This document shows, one piece after another, positions 53,910 through 64,000 of a stretch of DNA of 64,000 nt. Location: assembly GCA_027924585.1 (NCBI GenBank), contig BSBM01000386.1:4674001-4738000 (forward strand). The letters run 5' to 3'. The translations under genes and the position numbers were made by a program. The notes under the pieces were generated by a model. That model was not told where the DNA came from. It ran no database searches and worked only from the letters and a program-made list of their open reading frames with translations. The DNA is from Larix kaempferi. Taxonomy: Eukaryota > Streptophyta > Pinopsida > Pinales > Pinaceae. The first letter of the stretch is position 1; each line of letters opens with the position of its first letter.

Positions 53910-55450
53910 GCAAGAGTCTAAACTATTTAATTACTGAATAGTATGGTTGTACATAATGTTACAAAAAATGCTCCTTTAGAGCTATTATGTTTCCCTAGTT
54001 CCCCACATCCTGAACAACCCATCCCTTCCCAACCTGCACAGAGATAAAACATAATTCTCCCATTCCATTACAGACCATATCCCCATAATTCTCTTTTCCT
54101 ATTCATGGTATGACTACCCAAAACAAAATATTCTCTAGCATAACAAGCCTAGTACAAAGGCCTTACTACAATTTGTCTTTTACCTCCCGTTACATATCAC
54201 CATATCAATTTTGTTACAAAATTTAGGCTTATAGCCCTTCCCACTTTTGACACTTGAGACATGAAGTTCCCAAAACATGCAAAAAAAAGAAAAAAGGTGA
54301 GACTAGCTGGAAGTGCGTCATTACCCTTCTACCGTGGACGACTGCACTTCGGCCTCATGCATGTTGTCCATTTCCTCTTGTGTTCGATTCCTGCCATCCT
54401 CTCAAGCCATGAAATCCTCCTTCATAGCTTCCTCCTTCTCATGCTCTGATAATGGCTACACCAGGTCTTCCTTCTTCGGGATAGGCCTCAACAGGTCATT
54501 CAGAGGTGATTCCTCCTATGCCTTGCACCCCATAAAAGGAGCCTTGGCCAGGACCATCACTCCATGACATCCACCAGGTCATGAAGAGAATCCTCCCTCA
54601 GGTTGTTCAGGACTTGACTTACCACCTCCCCAAATATTTCCTTTTCTAACATTGTTTTTGCTAACAACTTCCTCATAATCTAGTATGGGTTGAAGCCCAC
54701 CATCACTCCTTTCTCATCCTGTCGGTTATGCATCTCTCCTTCCTCCATGGAAGAGATGCATTCATCCACATGATGTGGGGCATCTTTCATGTACCACTTC
54801 TCTTCCTCATTTTCCATAACTTGTTTCCCCCTCCTACTTCTCCCACCTCGCCTACTCCTTATTGGCTGCCACAGTGCCATTACAATCTCTCCTACAAAAA
54901 GAACAATAATCTTGTACCTTAGAAGCAATGCTTCAATTCTGTGACTTTCCTCATTCTTCTCGAGGTCCTTCCTTGTCCTTATTCTTATAACCTTTCCTCC
55001 ATTTCCTGAATTCAATGCCTACATCATCGCATTCATTTCTTCAATCAATCCAGGAATTAATGTTTCCCACTAGTTACCACCAGCATCCTCTCTGCCACTA
55101 TTTTGCATGCTCCTTCGGTACTCTTCTCCTTAGAACCAATCCTTCCACCATTGATGACCCATAAATACTCTCCTGATGCCTTCCAAGTTGTCCCTACTTG
55201 CTAATTGTCCCCACACTGCTTCTTCCTGTTCGTTGTACCTTCCCCTCCTTCACATGACATGCCTTAATTCCTTCTTCTTCCATTTGGATCGTTGTTTCCC
55301 AACACATATTCCTCCTCCCATTCTCCATGCGTCCATTATTCCCTCCCCACATATCTAACCTCTTGGGTCACATGGGTTGGGTTTCCACCCACATCTGAGG
55401 TTGCTATCGCTGAGGCTATTAGTTCCTCACACTTAATTTTTAGTTCTTCT
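53910..55450 (-). other. LINE 3' portion
   Basis: Downstream of the RNase H on the minus strand. No recognised domain. The minus ORF at 54680-55015 (111 codons, charged) and the plus ORFs at 54261-54567 show no motif; probably long 3' UTR or further degraded sequence. Confidence 0.4.
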
Positions 55451-55489
55451 TCCTCTAGATCTTCCTAATCAACCTCCTTCATGGATACC

Positions 55490-56073
55490 TGATTATTGAC
55501 ACCATGATTTGAAATTCTATCAACCAATTTATTTTCTTTCCTTTTAACATGGTTGAAAGCTATTGCGGTATCCCTCATTATTATTTCTACTAGGAGATCC
55601 AATCGAATTTCAAGTCTCCAGATCTACCTTAGTTTGGTTATGTTAGAACCCTATTGAATATTTTCTTCCATTTGAAAGATAATATACCCTGGTGTCCATC
55701 CTTTCCTTATTAAGTATTTTGTTCCTTCAATTAGGCCCTCCAATTTGGACACATTTTTTGTATCTTCCCCTATATTTCCCCACAGGAGACCCACTATGTC
55801 TCCTTTGTGGTTTCTGATGACTCCAACATATCCTGAAATCCCTAGATTCCCTTTCGAGGCTCCATCAAAGTTTAACTTAAGGTATCCTTTGGGTGGTTGT
55901 TTCCAAACCTTTGTGCTTTGGATTTTCCTTAGTTTTGTTCTCGTTGAAGGTATGATTTCCAAGATTGAATGATTTCCCCAATCCTGCATGAGTCTCATTT
56001 CATCACATTCTGCTTGCATGTCCGTCGTTCCACATTGGGACATCTTTAGGGTCTCCTTCACATAGAACATCAC
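55490..56073 (-). pseudogene. LINE RNase H
   Basis: WKQPPKGYLKLNFDGASKGN gives the first catalytic Asp, GYVGVIRNHKGDIVGLLWGN is the second strand, and KLEGLIEGTKYLI contains the Glu. The third acidic position near EENIQ is lost at a stop. A later frame holds AFNHVKRKENKLVDRISNHG, matching the H..R..N..AD region. A typical RVT_3-type RNase H of plant LINEs. Confidence 0.8.
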
Positions 56074-56762
56074 TCTTGTCCATACTTGTTTGTACTTTCT
56101 TCTCTCCCATTAAAGATGTGTTTATTTCTTTCCTTCTATATTTCCCACATCAATAGTCCTGGGAAAAGGTCCCAAATCCAATTTAGATTCAGGTTTTTTA
56201 AAGGTTGTTCCTTCCAATTGATTAAGGTGTTGGCAGGGTTTCCATTACATATGCTTATTCTCCGAAAGGTTGCTTCCCCTTTCTAACAAAGTCTTGCTGC
56301 AAAATCACAATTGCCAAGCAAGTGGTCTATAGATTCCCTTTCCTTAATACACATACAACACCATGTTGGTCCTACGAACCCCCTTTTGACTAGATTCTTC
56401 CATGTTAGTATTCTTATCTAGATAACTAGCCATACAAATAATGTGACTTTTGGCCGCAACTTCGCTTTGCATAACCTTCCCCACTTTGGATCCTATTGAA
56501 TTTGATTATACCCTGCATGTAGGATGGTGGCTTCTTTTATATTAAACATACCTAAGGAGGAGAATCCCCACCTTAATTTGGCCCATGTTCCTTGCACTTT
56601 AATCTTCCTTGTCTGTAGAGTGTCCCATAAATCATGGGAATTCTTGTTTGGGCTCCACTGCTGCCACCACTCTACTTCCCTCCATATCTGGAAGGGCCCA
56701 TCTAGGTTCCCTAGCTAACACATGTCTTTAACCTTAGTGATATTGAGTCTTTCCAAGGTCTC
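56074..56762 (-). pseudogene. LINE segment between RT end and RNase H
   Basis: By position this should hold the zf-RVT-type domain that follows RT in plant LINEs. Only scattered Trp/Cys codons are seen, with no clear frame. Confidence 0.35.
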
Positions 56763-57354
56763 CTACAATATAGTAAGTTTTATTATCTTTTCCAAACACG
56801 GGATTTGTTGCCATGAATTCGTGAAGAAATTTGTTGCTTTCCCATCAAGAATTTCCCAGAAGCTATGTTGTTTAATTAATTCTCTATTGCATTGAACTGC
56901 TCTCCATATATATGATCCTTGTTTTTCTTCTGCATATATGATTAGATTCTCTTTCTCCCAATCTTTTGCATATTTTGCATGCCACATATTCCCATGGTTG
57001 CGTCTTATATGTGACCCAACGCCACCATATTTTTGCACCCAAAACCTCATTGCTCATCTATGGATCTCTGATCCCTAAACCTCTCATCTTCTTTGGGGTA
57101 TAGACTGTTTGACATCCAACCAAATTCCATTTATGTTGTTCTTTTGATCCTCCCCATAGGAATGACCTTTGCAGACTTCTTATTTTTTTTCGAATTTCTT
57201 TTGGTGCTTCTAGGACTGAAAAGAGATACAAGGGTAGCGCTTGTAGGACTGAATGAACAATAGTCCCTGGAAAGTTTAGGGATCTCAAAGTCCAATTGGA
57301 TAAATTTTCTTTCATTTTGTCCAACAAGTCTTTCCACGAGATTTTTTTAATCAT
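56763..57354 (-). pseudogene. LINE RT C-terminal part
   Basis: 57354-57058: ISWKDLLDKMKENLSNWTLR, LNFPGTIVHSVLQALPLYLF, RSLQRSFLWGGSKEQHKWNL and KKMRGLGIRDP, the usual thumb/connection motif (..FLWGG...K...V.W). 57050-56763: MRFWVQKYGGVGSHIRR and YIWRAVQCNRELIKQHSFWE, the following stretch that precedes the zinc domain. One stop lies between them. Confidence 0.8.
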
Positions 57355-58240
57355 TGAGAGCGGTGCTCCTAGGTATTTTTGAGGGAAAACTCCTAACTTA
57401 AAACTAAAATTCTAAGTATGTTTCTTTGCGTTATCCCAAGAGTGTTGAGAAAAAATACCTGGGATTTCTCTTTGTTGATCTCTAGCTCGCTGGCCTTAAG
57501 GAAATATTCAAGTACCTATTCACAAGATTTGGCCTCTTGAACAAAGGATAATCCCATTAACACTGTGTCATCCACGAATTGTTGGTGTGCTTTCCTATGC
57601 TCTTCCCCATGTAGGTGTATGACTTTGATCGCATTATCTGTAACTCTAGATTTTATGGATCGTCCTAGCCCTTCTGCCATTACCACAAATAGGAAGGATG
57701 ATAGAGAGTATATCTTCCTGATTCCATGGGAATATTTGAAGGTGGAAGATGAAGTTCCTTTCACCAATATTGAAAAAAAAAATTGTAGATGTAAGCTTCA
57801 TAACCATCTAACCCAATTTTCATGGAACCCGTAGGCCAGCAACATTCTTTCAATGAAATTCCAACTTAGTTTGTCATAGGCCTTTGAAAGATCGAGTTTA
57901 ATTAACATACATGGGATTTTCTTCTCCTTTAGAGAGTGAATTGTTTCATGCATGAGGAGGATGCCCTCTAGAATCTGTCTCCCTTCCATGAATCATGCTT
58001 GTTCTGGGGATATTAGAAGAGGCATCAAAGGTTTCATCCTGTTCACTTCGAATTTCGATACAATCTTGAATATGATATTACATAATGCTATAGGACTAAA
58101 TTTGTCTAGTTGTTCTGCCCCACATTACTTAAGGATCAGGGATAAGAAGGTCGAATTGAACGCTTACAGAATCCCAGTAGTTCTTCTTGATTCCTCCACG
58201 ATTCCCAAAACTTCATGCTTCAGCATATCCTAGCAAGATT
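57355..58240 (-). pseudogene. LINE RT core
   Basis: 57989-57798: MEGRQILEGILLMHETIHSL then LIKLDLSKAYDKLSWNFIER. 57767-57516: SLSSFLFVVMAEGLGRSIKS and the active site QQFVDDTVLMG. Upstream to about 58240 the frame reads through PIVLCNIIFKIV-like and NRMKPLMPLL-like codons. The catalytic FVDD and the D of KLDLSKAYD are preserved, but the frame is broken. Confidence 0.85.
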
Positions 58241-59662
58241 GGAAAAAGTTGGTGGTAAAACCATCTCATCCTGGTTCTTTACCACCCTCCATCGTTTTAA
58301 CTGCTTCCTTAAGTTTTTGCATCACTATGGGTCTCATCATAATTTCATTGTGTTCCGGCATGACCAAGTTAGGACTAGCTTGCACCACCTTTTCTATGGC
58401 AAGGATTTTATCTCGTACTTGTTCTTCTAAAATATTCCTAAAGAAAGAGCTTAGTTGTGTTTCTATTTCTCCTTATGTTTCCACAATACTTTTGTCTTCC
58501 ATTTTGAGGTGATTAATTATGTTAGCCTATCTATATTGTATGGCTGACTAATGGAAGAAACATGTATTTCGATCTCCTGTAAGCCATCAATTTCTTGATT
58601 TATGTTTCCACAATGTTTCCTCTTGGACTTATCTTTTGTTCAATTTATCTATAATTTACCATTCCTTTTTCTTCCTATCCTCATTTTATCAATTCTCTTG
58701 GATTTATGTCTGCAAATTTTCTAACTTCAGTTACAATTTTCTTTTTTCCATGAATATGTTTCCAAATGATTCCTTGTTTCATTTCTTTACATGTCCTTTT
58801 ATATGATTCAATTTTTATTGGAATTTATACATCAAGGATACACTTGGCGAAGAAAAATGACTCCACCACTGATGTACTTGCTCAAAGAATTTTGGATGTA
58901 GGATCCAGAACTGTTCAAAGCAGATTGGTCGTCGGAGATGTTCTCCCACTCTTCACCACTCAATGCATATGGACCAGTGATTAGACCTTGCTTCTTGTAA
59001 AGCCAAAGCAGTTTTTTCTCCCCCTCCCATCAAAATCGATTCAGAAACTAGGAATCGATCTAGTCTCACTCCAATTTGTTTGTCTCCCATGTGCTTATTG
59101 TTCCAAGTGAACATGTTGTTAGAGGTCATGGCATCTACAAGTTGTAACTGTTCTATAAATTCTCCAAACCTGGTATTCTCCCTATTGTTTGTTCTTATCC
59201 CTCCCTTTTTCTCCTCTAGAGATTTAATTAAGTTAAAATATCCTCATATTATCCAATGTCTCCTCCCAAGCCAAGCACTCAAGTTTTCTATTGAGGCTAG
59301 AAACCCTTAAGTTCATCACAACTTGGTATGGCCCGTATACATTAGAAATAATTCCTCTAATACTAGTTCCTATCACATGAAATTCAGTCAAGATAATATG
59401 TTTCGATGCTACAAAATTAGCCATACTTACTTCGCATGGGTTCCACCATATTACCACTCCTCCCTTCGTTCATGTTGCATCGGTGGCTATTAGCTCACTT
59501 CCTCTCCATATTTTCCTTCAAACTGCCTCTAGTTTGTCTTTAGAACATTTTGATTCTTGTAGCAAAATCACTGGTGGTTTCTTCTCTGTCTCTCTTTCTT
59601 TTGAGGTTTCTTCTTTTCCTTACGTTATTCATCCATGTTACATTCCATGATAAAATTTTCAT
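58241..59662 (-). pseudogene. LINE endonuclease region and linker
   Basis: The ATG at 59662-59660 reads MKILSWNVTWMNNVRKRRNL, the classical start of an L1 endonuclease (ILSWNVRGLN). Further in: MVIWWNPCEVSMANF and IRGIISNVYGPYQ (59457-59233), the middle of the endonuclease fold. The linker to RT (to 58241) has many stops. An apurinic-type endonuclease would nick target DNA for insertion; this copy is inactive. Confidence 0.75.
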
Positions 59663-59703
59663 TTATAGAGATTTAGAAATGGATTTGAAGGCGTCCTTGA
59701 TGG

Positions 59704-60654
59704 TGTGATAATCTGCAGGTATCTAGCAACTGTAAAAAACTCACAGTCTAACTCTCAAGATTATTTGCAAAGAAGAAGAAGCATTCATTCAATAATCACT
59801 CATAAACACAGAATAATGGACAATGTCAACATCATACAATGAGTAACGAATGTAGACAATGTAATACAATAAGCAATGATGAGGCATCATATAGGATTCG
59901 AATTAGCCAAGTAGGGAATTCGAATATGAGCTCAAAGTCTAGCATGAATAACTATGGAGACATCATCCAATCGGTAGTATCATTCATAAATGGTAAGGAT
60001 CAGTCAAGTGTGACCAACTGAGTCTAACAGAACCATCTAGACATAAATCAGGGAATGGAGACTCCAAGGTAGGTGCAAGAGGCTTTCTAACTCAAAGTCT
60101 AGCTTGGATAACAATGGAGACATCATCCAGTCAATAGTATCAGTCATAAATGGTAATAGTCAGTCAAGTGTGCCTAACTGAGTCTAACAGAACCATCTAG
60201 GCATAGATAAAAGAATGGAGACTCTAGGGGGGGGCATGAGGCTGTCAAATAGTCAAGTGGAACTCCAGAACTAGCTAACTAGAAGCTACAAGTAGTTAGC
60301 ATGATCAATCAGTGGAAGAACTACTCAATCAATGCACTAACTGAATGATAACTCCCAGTAGGTGAGATAAGGTGCCCTAACTGAGTGATAACTAGTGGTA
60401 GGTGAGCATAGGAGCCCAAAATGGCTGTGGTAGGTGGGAAAGGCATACTTTCCATGCAGAGAAGTCAAGGAGGGTGCATTAGGTAGGTAGGAGGCCAAAT
60501 GGGGGCTGTAGACAGGCTCTGGAGAGCTAGAAGCAAGCTCTAGGTGCTGGGAGACTGCCATGATGATGAATGGATGCATGCAATGGCATGCAAAGCATGT
60601 AGATTTGCATGCAGAAATGAAAAATATAAAAATGATGGTGTGAATATTCCAACA
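59704..60654 (-). repeat. Copia-5 3' LTR
   Basis: 951 bp. It contains an internal near-duplication: ATCATCCA(A/G)TC(G/A)GTAGTATC-type blocks near 59960 and 60130, with GTCAGTCAAGTGTG(A/C)C. The adjoining plus-strand CCCCCCCGC (60655-60663) is the polypurine tract on the minus strand. Confidence 0.9.
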
Positions 60655-60663
60655 CCCCCCCGC

Positions 60664-60945
60664 AAACTATACTATGAGATAATAACCGAAAACAGAAAAA
60701 TAGGGCTCTGGTGACTAAGACCAAATGTCACCCCGTACAATCAATCTATATAAACTAAGTGAGGAAAGAGGGAAAACCTAGTGGGAAGAAATCCCTCCCT
60801 CAAAATAGACTGAAGGATTCTAATGAAGCATATCATCTCTCACCCCTAAAGGAGGTAAGTGTCCTTCTTTCTCAAAGAAGGATCGATAGATCCGAAATGG
60901 ATCAGCAATGTGAGAAGGATGAAACCTTCCATTCTGAAAATATTA
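60664..60945 (-). other. Copia-5 3' non-coding region
   Basis: No domain recognised. It probably joins the pol end to the linker after deletion of RT and RNase H. Confidence 0.4.
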
Positions 60946-61470
60946 TCTAGTTGTTCTATGATCATGTGGATAACCAACCAAATCACCAGCAAGTCGGAAT
61001 GTAGTGGCTTCCCATCGAGGAAGAGGAGAAATATTAGATGAGAGATCTTTAGGTTCTTGTGGATCTGGATCTCCCATTCGCTCATCTTCATCATCAGTTG
61101 CTAGACCTTTAGGTTCTTGTGGATCTAGATATGGCATTCCATCATCATCATCTCCATCTTCAGATTCTAAATCTGAAATATCATGTGAATACATATCTAC
61201 AACTAGCTCATCATCACATCCAAAATCTGAACCTGAAATCTCATGTGAAGAAGCATGTGAAGCTGATGTCTCATACTCCGAATCTGAACTATCATGTGAT
61301 GGAGATTCGCTCTTTTGAAGCTCATCAACACTCTGAAACTATGAATCTGAAAATGATGGATCTTCAACAAGATCACTAGTGGATGTAGTAGTGATTGCCC
61401 ATTTTGTCATAGGAGTTGAACCAATAGGTGCTAGATCTTCAGGCTCTTTTGGATCTAGATCTAGCATTCA
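60946..61470 (-). pseudogene. Copia-5 acidic integrase-RT linker
   Basis: Minus codons run LDLDPKEPEDLAPIG, then Ser/Glu/Asp-rich SESPSHDSSDSEYETSASHA, DISDLESEDGDDDDGMPYLD, PQEPKGLATDDEDERMGDPD and PQEPKDLSSN, ending LPRWEATTFRLAGDLVGYPH, DHRTTR and a stop. The motif DPxEPxxLA appears three times. The PRW..TL...GD.VG.P.D.R.TR ending is the usual stretch just before RT in copia polyproteins, so the linker survived while both neighbours were lost. Confidence 0.7.
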
Positions 61471-62039
61471 CACTTCTTCAAGAGTCCTCTTTTTCTCAAT
61501 CTTCTTAGATAGATCCTTGCTTTAAAGCAACCTTTGCAGGTGCCATGAGCAATCTTGTCTCTTAGAAGACCATCAACCACATTTTGAGCTAGCTTATAGT
61601 TGAGATGAGATAGTCTACTCTCTTCATGTGCATGAGAGCGAAGAGAAGACTCCTTTGAGAGAGGTAAGAAGTGTGAAAACTCATAGATTTTTGTCTCATG
61701 ATTTGCCACTCCTTTTGCAATGATTTCCCCTGAAACCATGTGTTGTACCTCAACTTCATTTGGAGAAAAAATCACTCTTTTGGGCCCTCCAATATGAGTC
61801 ATTTGATACACTGAAAGAACATTAGCTGCAAGAGAAGGAACATCAAGCACATTAGAAAAATAACCATGGTCAAGATAGATTATTCCAATCCCCTGAGAGG
61901 ATACTTTTGAATCATTGCCCAATCTGATGGAAGGGCTAACTGACCTTTCGAAACTGGAGAAGTGATCTTTGGAGGAAGACATGTGTCTTGATGCTCCTGA
62001 ATCTATGATGAAGGAAGAATCTATTGATGCTCTTGCCAT
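61461..62039 (-). pseudogene. Copia-5 protease and start of integrase finger
   Basis: 192 open codons: SSFIIDSGASRHMSSSKDHF (active-site Asp present), IRLGNDSKVSSQGIGIIYLD, VLDVPSLAANVLSVYQMTHI, then the pre-integrase part RLSHLNYKLAQNVVDGLLRD and GTCKGCF. The frame then leaves homology and stops, consistent with the integrase deletion joint near 61470. Confidence 0.85.
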
Positions 62040-62059
62040 GAGGGCATGCTATCTTTCTT

Positions 62060-62908
62060 TGTCTTCGGATCTATAAGGTTCAATATTAGGATCTTTCTTT
62101 ATTGTACATGCAGGTACAGGAATATTTATCTTCTCAAGTAACTGAGCCATCAAATCTATAGTATTCTTCATGCAAGTACTCTCAGGATGGAATCCTCTAT
62201 GACAATATGTGCACTTGGATCTTTCCTTCTTAGAATGCTTGGTCTTCCTTTATTTCGAAGCCCTATCTTAATGGTATGGACTATCTTTAGGCTTTGTATC
62301 ATTCGATCTCTTATCAGAAACCTTTTGCTTATCTTTACCATTCGCCATTTTGGCCTTAGTAGCTGTAAGGGCCAAATCTAACTTGGTTTTGATCATTCCC
62401 ATAGAGATTAACTTCTCTTCCTCTTGGGTAAGAGATTGGATGGAGTCATCAAGTGAGGGAAAATTCCATTTTGGAATGAACTTCTTAGCTGACTGGAAAG
62501 TAGAGACAAAAATTGAGTAGTTTTCCCCCAACTTTGAGAGAATGGCAAGAATAAGCTGCTTGTCTTCTTTCACTATCTCATATCTTTTCAGCTGTGATAT
62601 CAAGCTTTTGAACTTGGTGAGGAAGGCATTGATAGAATTGAAGCTGTCAGGACTCAAAGATATGAGTTCATTCTCCAATTTGTGTCCTTTCATATCATCT
62701 TTCTATCCAAAAAGGGATTCGATCTTGTCCCAAACCTCTTTAGGAGATGTAAGATCGATGACATGGAAGTGAAGATCTTCAGAAATTGACAGAAGGAGGA
62801 GACCAACTACTACATCAAGCCTATCCAAGTACTTGGACTTTTCAACTGCATTAAGAGGTTCTTGGCTTTCCACTCAACATAGTTGGAATATGTGAGCTTT
62901 AGATCCAT
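62060..62908 (-). pseudogene. Copia-5 gag
   Basis: The likely start is the ATG at 62908-62906 (MDLKLTYSNY). The open 141-codon part (62693-62268) reads MKGHKLENELISLSPDSFNS, FLTKFKSLISQLKRYEIVKE, LILAILSKLGENYSIFVSTF and SLTQEEEKLISMGMIKTKLD. A stop lies just upstream within ESLFG.KDDMKGHKLEN, and a zinc knuckle CTYCHRGFHPESTC occurs near 62160-62215 in a following frame. Closest here to Copia-4 Gag. Confidence 0.85.
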
Positions 62909-63211
62909 CTGAACAGAGAAAGTCGAATAGTTGAAGAAGATTCTGAATGGGTGAATAAACCTGCAAAACAAGAGAAGTTTTTGCTGATGGAGAATGCTAC
63001 ACTTCGACTGAACACTACCTTAAGGACACTTGGCACACAGACTAAGTCCTTCACACATGGCTATATCTCACTGGATTTATCCAATGAATTCAAGTAATAG
63101 CACCAAGATTTTCTATGGAAACTCAGAGGCTTCTGGTGCACAAGTGAAATATAGGTGCTCAAAGAAATGTTGCAACTATTGCAATGGCTGCAATTTGCAT
63201 AGTTGCTGATT
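62909..63211 (-). other. Copia-5 5' leader
   Basis: Short non-coding leader between PBS and gag; the 67-codon minus ORF in it has no motif. Confidence 0.6.
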
Positions 63212-63223
63212 GCTCTGATACCA
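63212..63223 (-). other. Copia-5 primer-binding site
   Basis: Minus-strand TGGTATCAGAGC directly next to the LTR, a perfect initiator-Met type site. Confidence 0.9.
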
Positions 63224-64000
63224 TGTGATAATCTGCAGGGATCTAGCAACTGTAACAAACTCACAATCTAACACTCAATATTATTTGCAAAGAATAAGAA
63301 GCATGCATTCAATAATCACTCATAAACATAGAATAATGGACAATGTCAATGCCATACAATGAATAATGAATGTAGAGAATGTAATACAATAATCAATGAT
63401 GAGGCATCATATAGGATTCAAATTAGCCAAGTAGGGCATTTGAATCCAAGCTCAAATTCTAGCATGAATAACTATGGAGACATCATCCAGTCGGTAGTAT
63501 CAGTCATAAATGGTAAGAGTCAGTCAAGTGTGACCAACTCGGTCTAACGGAACAATCTAGACATAAATCAGGGAATGGAGACTCCAAGGTGGGTGTAAGA
63601 GGCTGTCTAACTCAAAGTCTAGCTTGGATAACAATGGAGACATCATCCAGTCAACAGTATCAGTTATAAATGGTAATAGTCAGTCAAGCGTGTCTAACTG
63701 AGTCTAACAGAACCATCTAGGCATAAATCAAGAAATGGAGACTCCAAGGGGGGGTGCATGAGGCTATCAAATAGTCAAGTGGAACTCCAGAACTAGCTAA
63801 CTAGAACCTACAAGAAGTCATCATGAGCAATCTGTGGAAGAACTACTCAATCAATGCACTAACTGAATGATAACTCCTGGTAGGTGAGATAAGATGCCCT
63901 AACTGAGTGATAACTACTGGTAGGTGAGCAAAGGCGCCCAAACTCACTGTGGTAGGTGGGAAAGGTGCACTTTCCATGCAGAGAAGTCAAGGAGGGTGCA
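63224..64000 (-). repeat. Copia-5 5' LTR, cut by window end
   Basis: About 777 bp visible, aligned throughout with 59704-60480 (starts TGTGATAATCTGCAGGGATC). Confidence 0.9.

Larger units (their letters stand above)
53890..59700 (-). mobile_element. Decayed L1-type LINE
   Basis: Minus-strand order: endonuclease start at about 59662, RT at about 58240-57000, a C-terminal RT/zinc region to about 56700, and RNase H at about 55960-55490, as in plant L1 elements with an RNase H. A T-run at about 53896-53905 on the plus strand (A-run on the minus strand) may be the 3' tail. The 5' part (ORF1) is missing because Copia-5 begins at 59704. Stops and frameshifts occur throughout. Confidence 0.75.
59704..64000 (-). 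mobile_element. Copia-5, internally deleted copia element (runs past window end)
   Basis: A 951-bp LTR at 59704-60654 (TGTGATAATCTGCAGG..ATATTCCAACA) and its partner from 63224 to beyond 64000. PBS at 63212-63223 and purine tract after 60654 set minus orientation. The internal region is only 2.57 kb: Gag, zinc knuckle, protease, HHCC start and an acidic linker; integrase core, RT and RNase H are absent. The right target copy is outside the window; the left flank is GATGG (59699-59703). Confidence 0.88.

Noticed and set aside
53886-53940. AATTACTGAA occurring on both sides of a T-run as a LINE target duplication
   Set aside because: Both copies lie at the same (3') end of the LINE; a target duplication would need a copy at the 5' end, which Copia-5 has removed.
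54680-55015. 111-codon minus-strand charged ORF as a host gene
   Set aside because: It lies in the 3' part of a decayed LINE; no motif, and neighbouring frames are equally open.
57565-58512. Plus-strand ORFs of 70-93 codons in the LINE RT region
   Set aside because: They are complementary to recognised RT motifs on the minus strand.

Overview
The window looks like nuclear DNA of a seed plant with a large, repeat-filled genome. I see no host gene, rRNA or tRNA. Almost everything assignable is retrotransposon, much of it nested. A gymnosperm such as a conifer would fit the AT-rich composition, old but structurally complete copia elements and several retained subfamilies, but this is an inference and the species cannot be read from the sequence. 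Element numbers below are local labels.

Layout. 1-602: end of a Ty3/gypsy pol gene and an LTR (+). About 720-3165 and 10277-11249: a heavily mutated gypsy element (-), split by Copia-1. 3166-10271: Copia-1 (-), LTRs about 6% diverged, with decayed gag and pol and three tandem-repeat arrays in its 3' part. 11250-20635: Copia-6 (-), an old shortened element whose left LTR is split by Copia-2. 11542-18233: Copia-2 (-), LTRs about 5% diverged. 20636-23975: AT-rich DNA with a 213-bp tandem duplication and a partial inverted copy. 23976-29739: Copia-4 (-), LTRs about 4% diverged, pol nearly continuous. 29745-32833: decayed remains, including an LTR end with primer-binding site. 32839-53456: Copia-3 (+), LTRs about 3.4% diverged, split by a gypsy element at 35806-48948. 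53890-59700: decayed L1-type LINE (-). 59704 to the window end: Copia-5 (-), a derivative without integrase core, RT or RNase H.

The most interesting element is the 13.1-kb gypsy element at 35806-48948. Its 724-bp LTRs differ at only about two positions and it has a perfect 5-bp target duplication, so it inserted recently. It encodes Gag, zinc knuckles, a retropepsin and an RNase H with all four acidic catalytic residues, but I find no reverse transcriptase or integrase. Between RNase H and the 3' LTR, on the opposite strand, is a two-exon gene of about 420 codons with a clean 97-bp GT-AG intron. It resembles the plant mobile domain (PMD, aminotransferase-like) family. A CCGCGGTT-rich array lies directly upstream of this antisense gene and a G-box-like repeat cluster lies past its stop. 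RNase H type and layout suggest the Tat/Ogre branch, where extra and antisense ORFs are known.

Copia-1, -2 and -3 form one lineage, with shared leader, Gag and Pol sequence and LTR motifs. Each carries different tandem repeats between pol and the 3' LTR, but all three keep a short block around CATCCAGTATGAAAAAG. Copia-4, -5 and -6 form a second lineage judged by Gag. Complete boundaries were checked by target duplications, an initiator-Met-tRNA-type primer site (TGGTATCAGAGC or one mismatch) and purine tracts.
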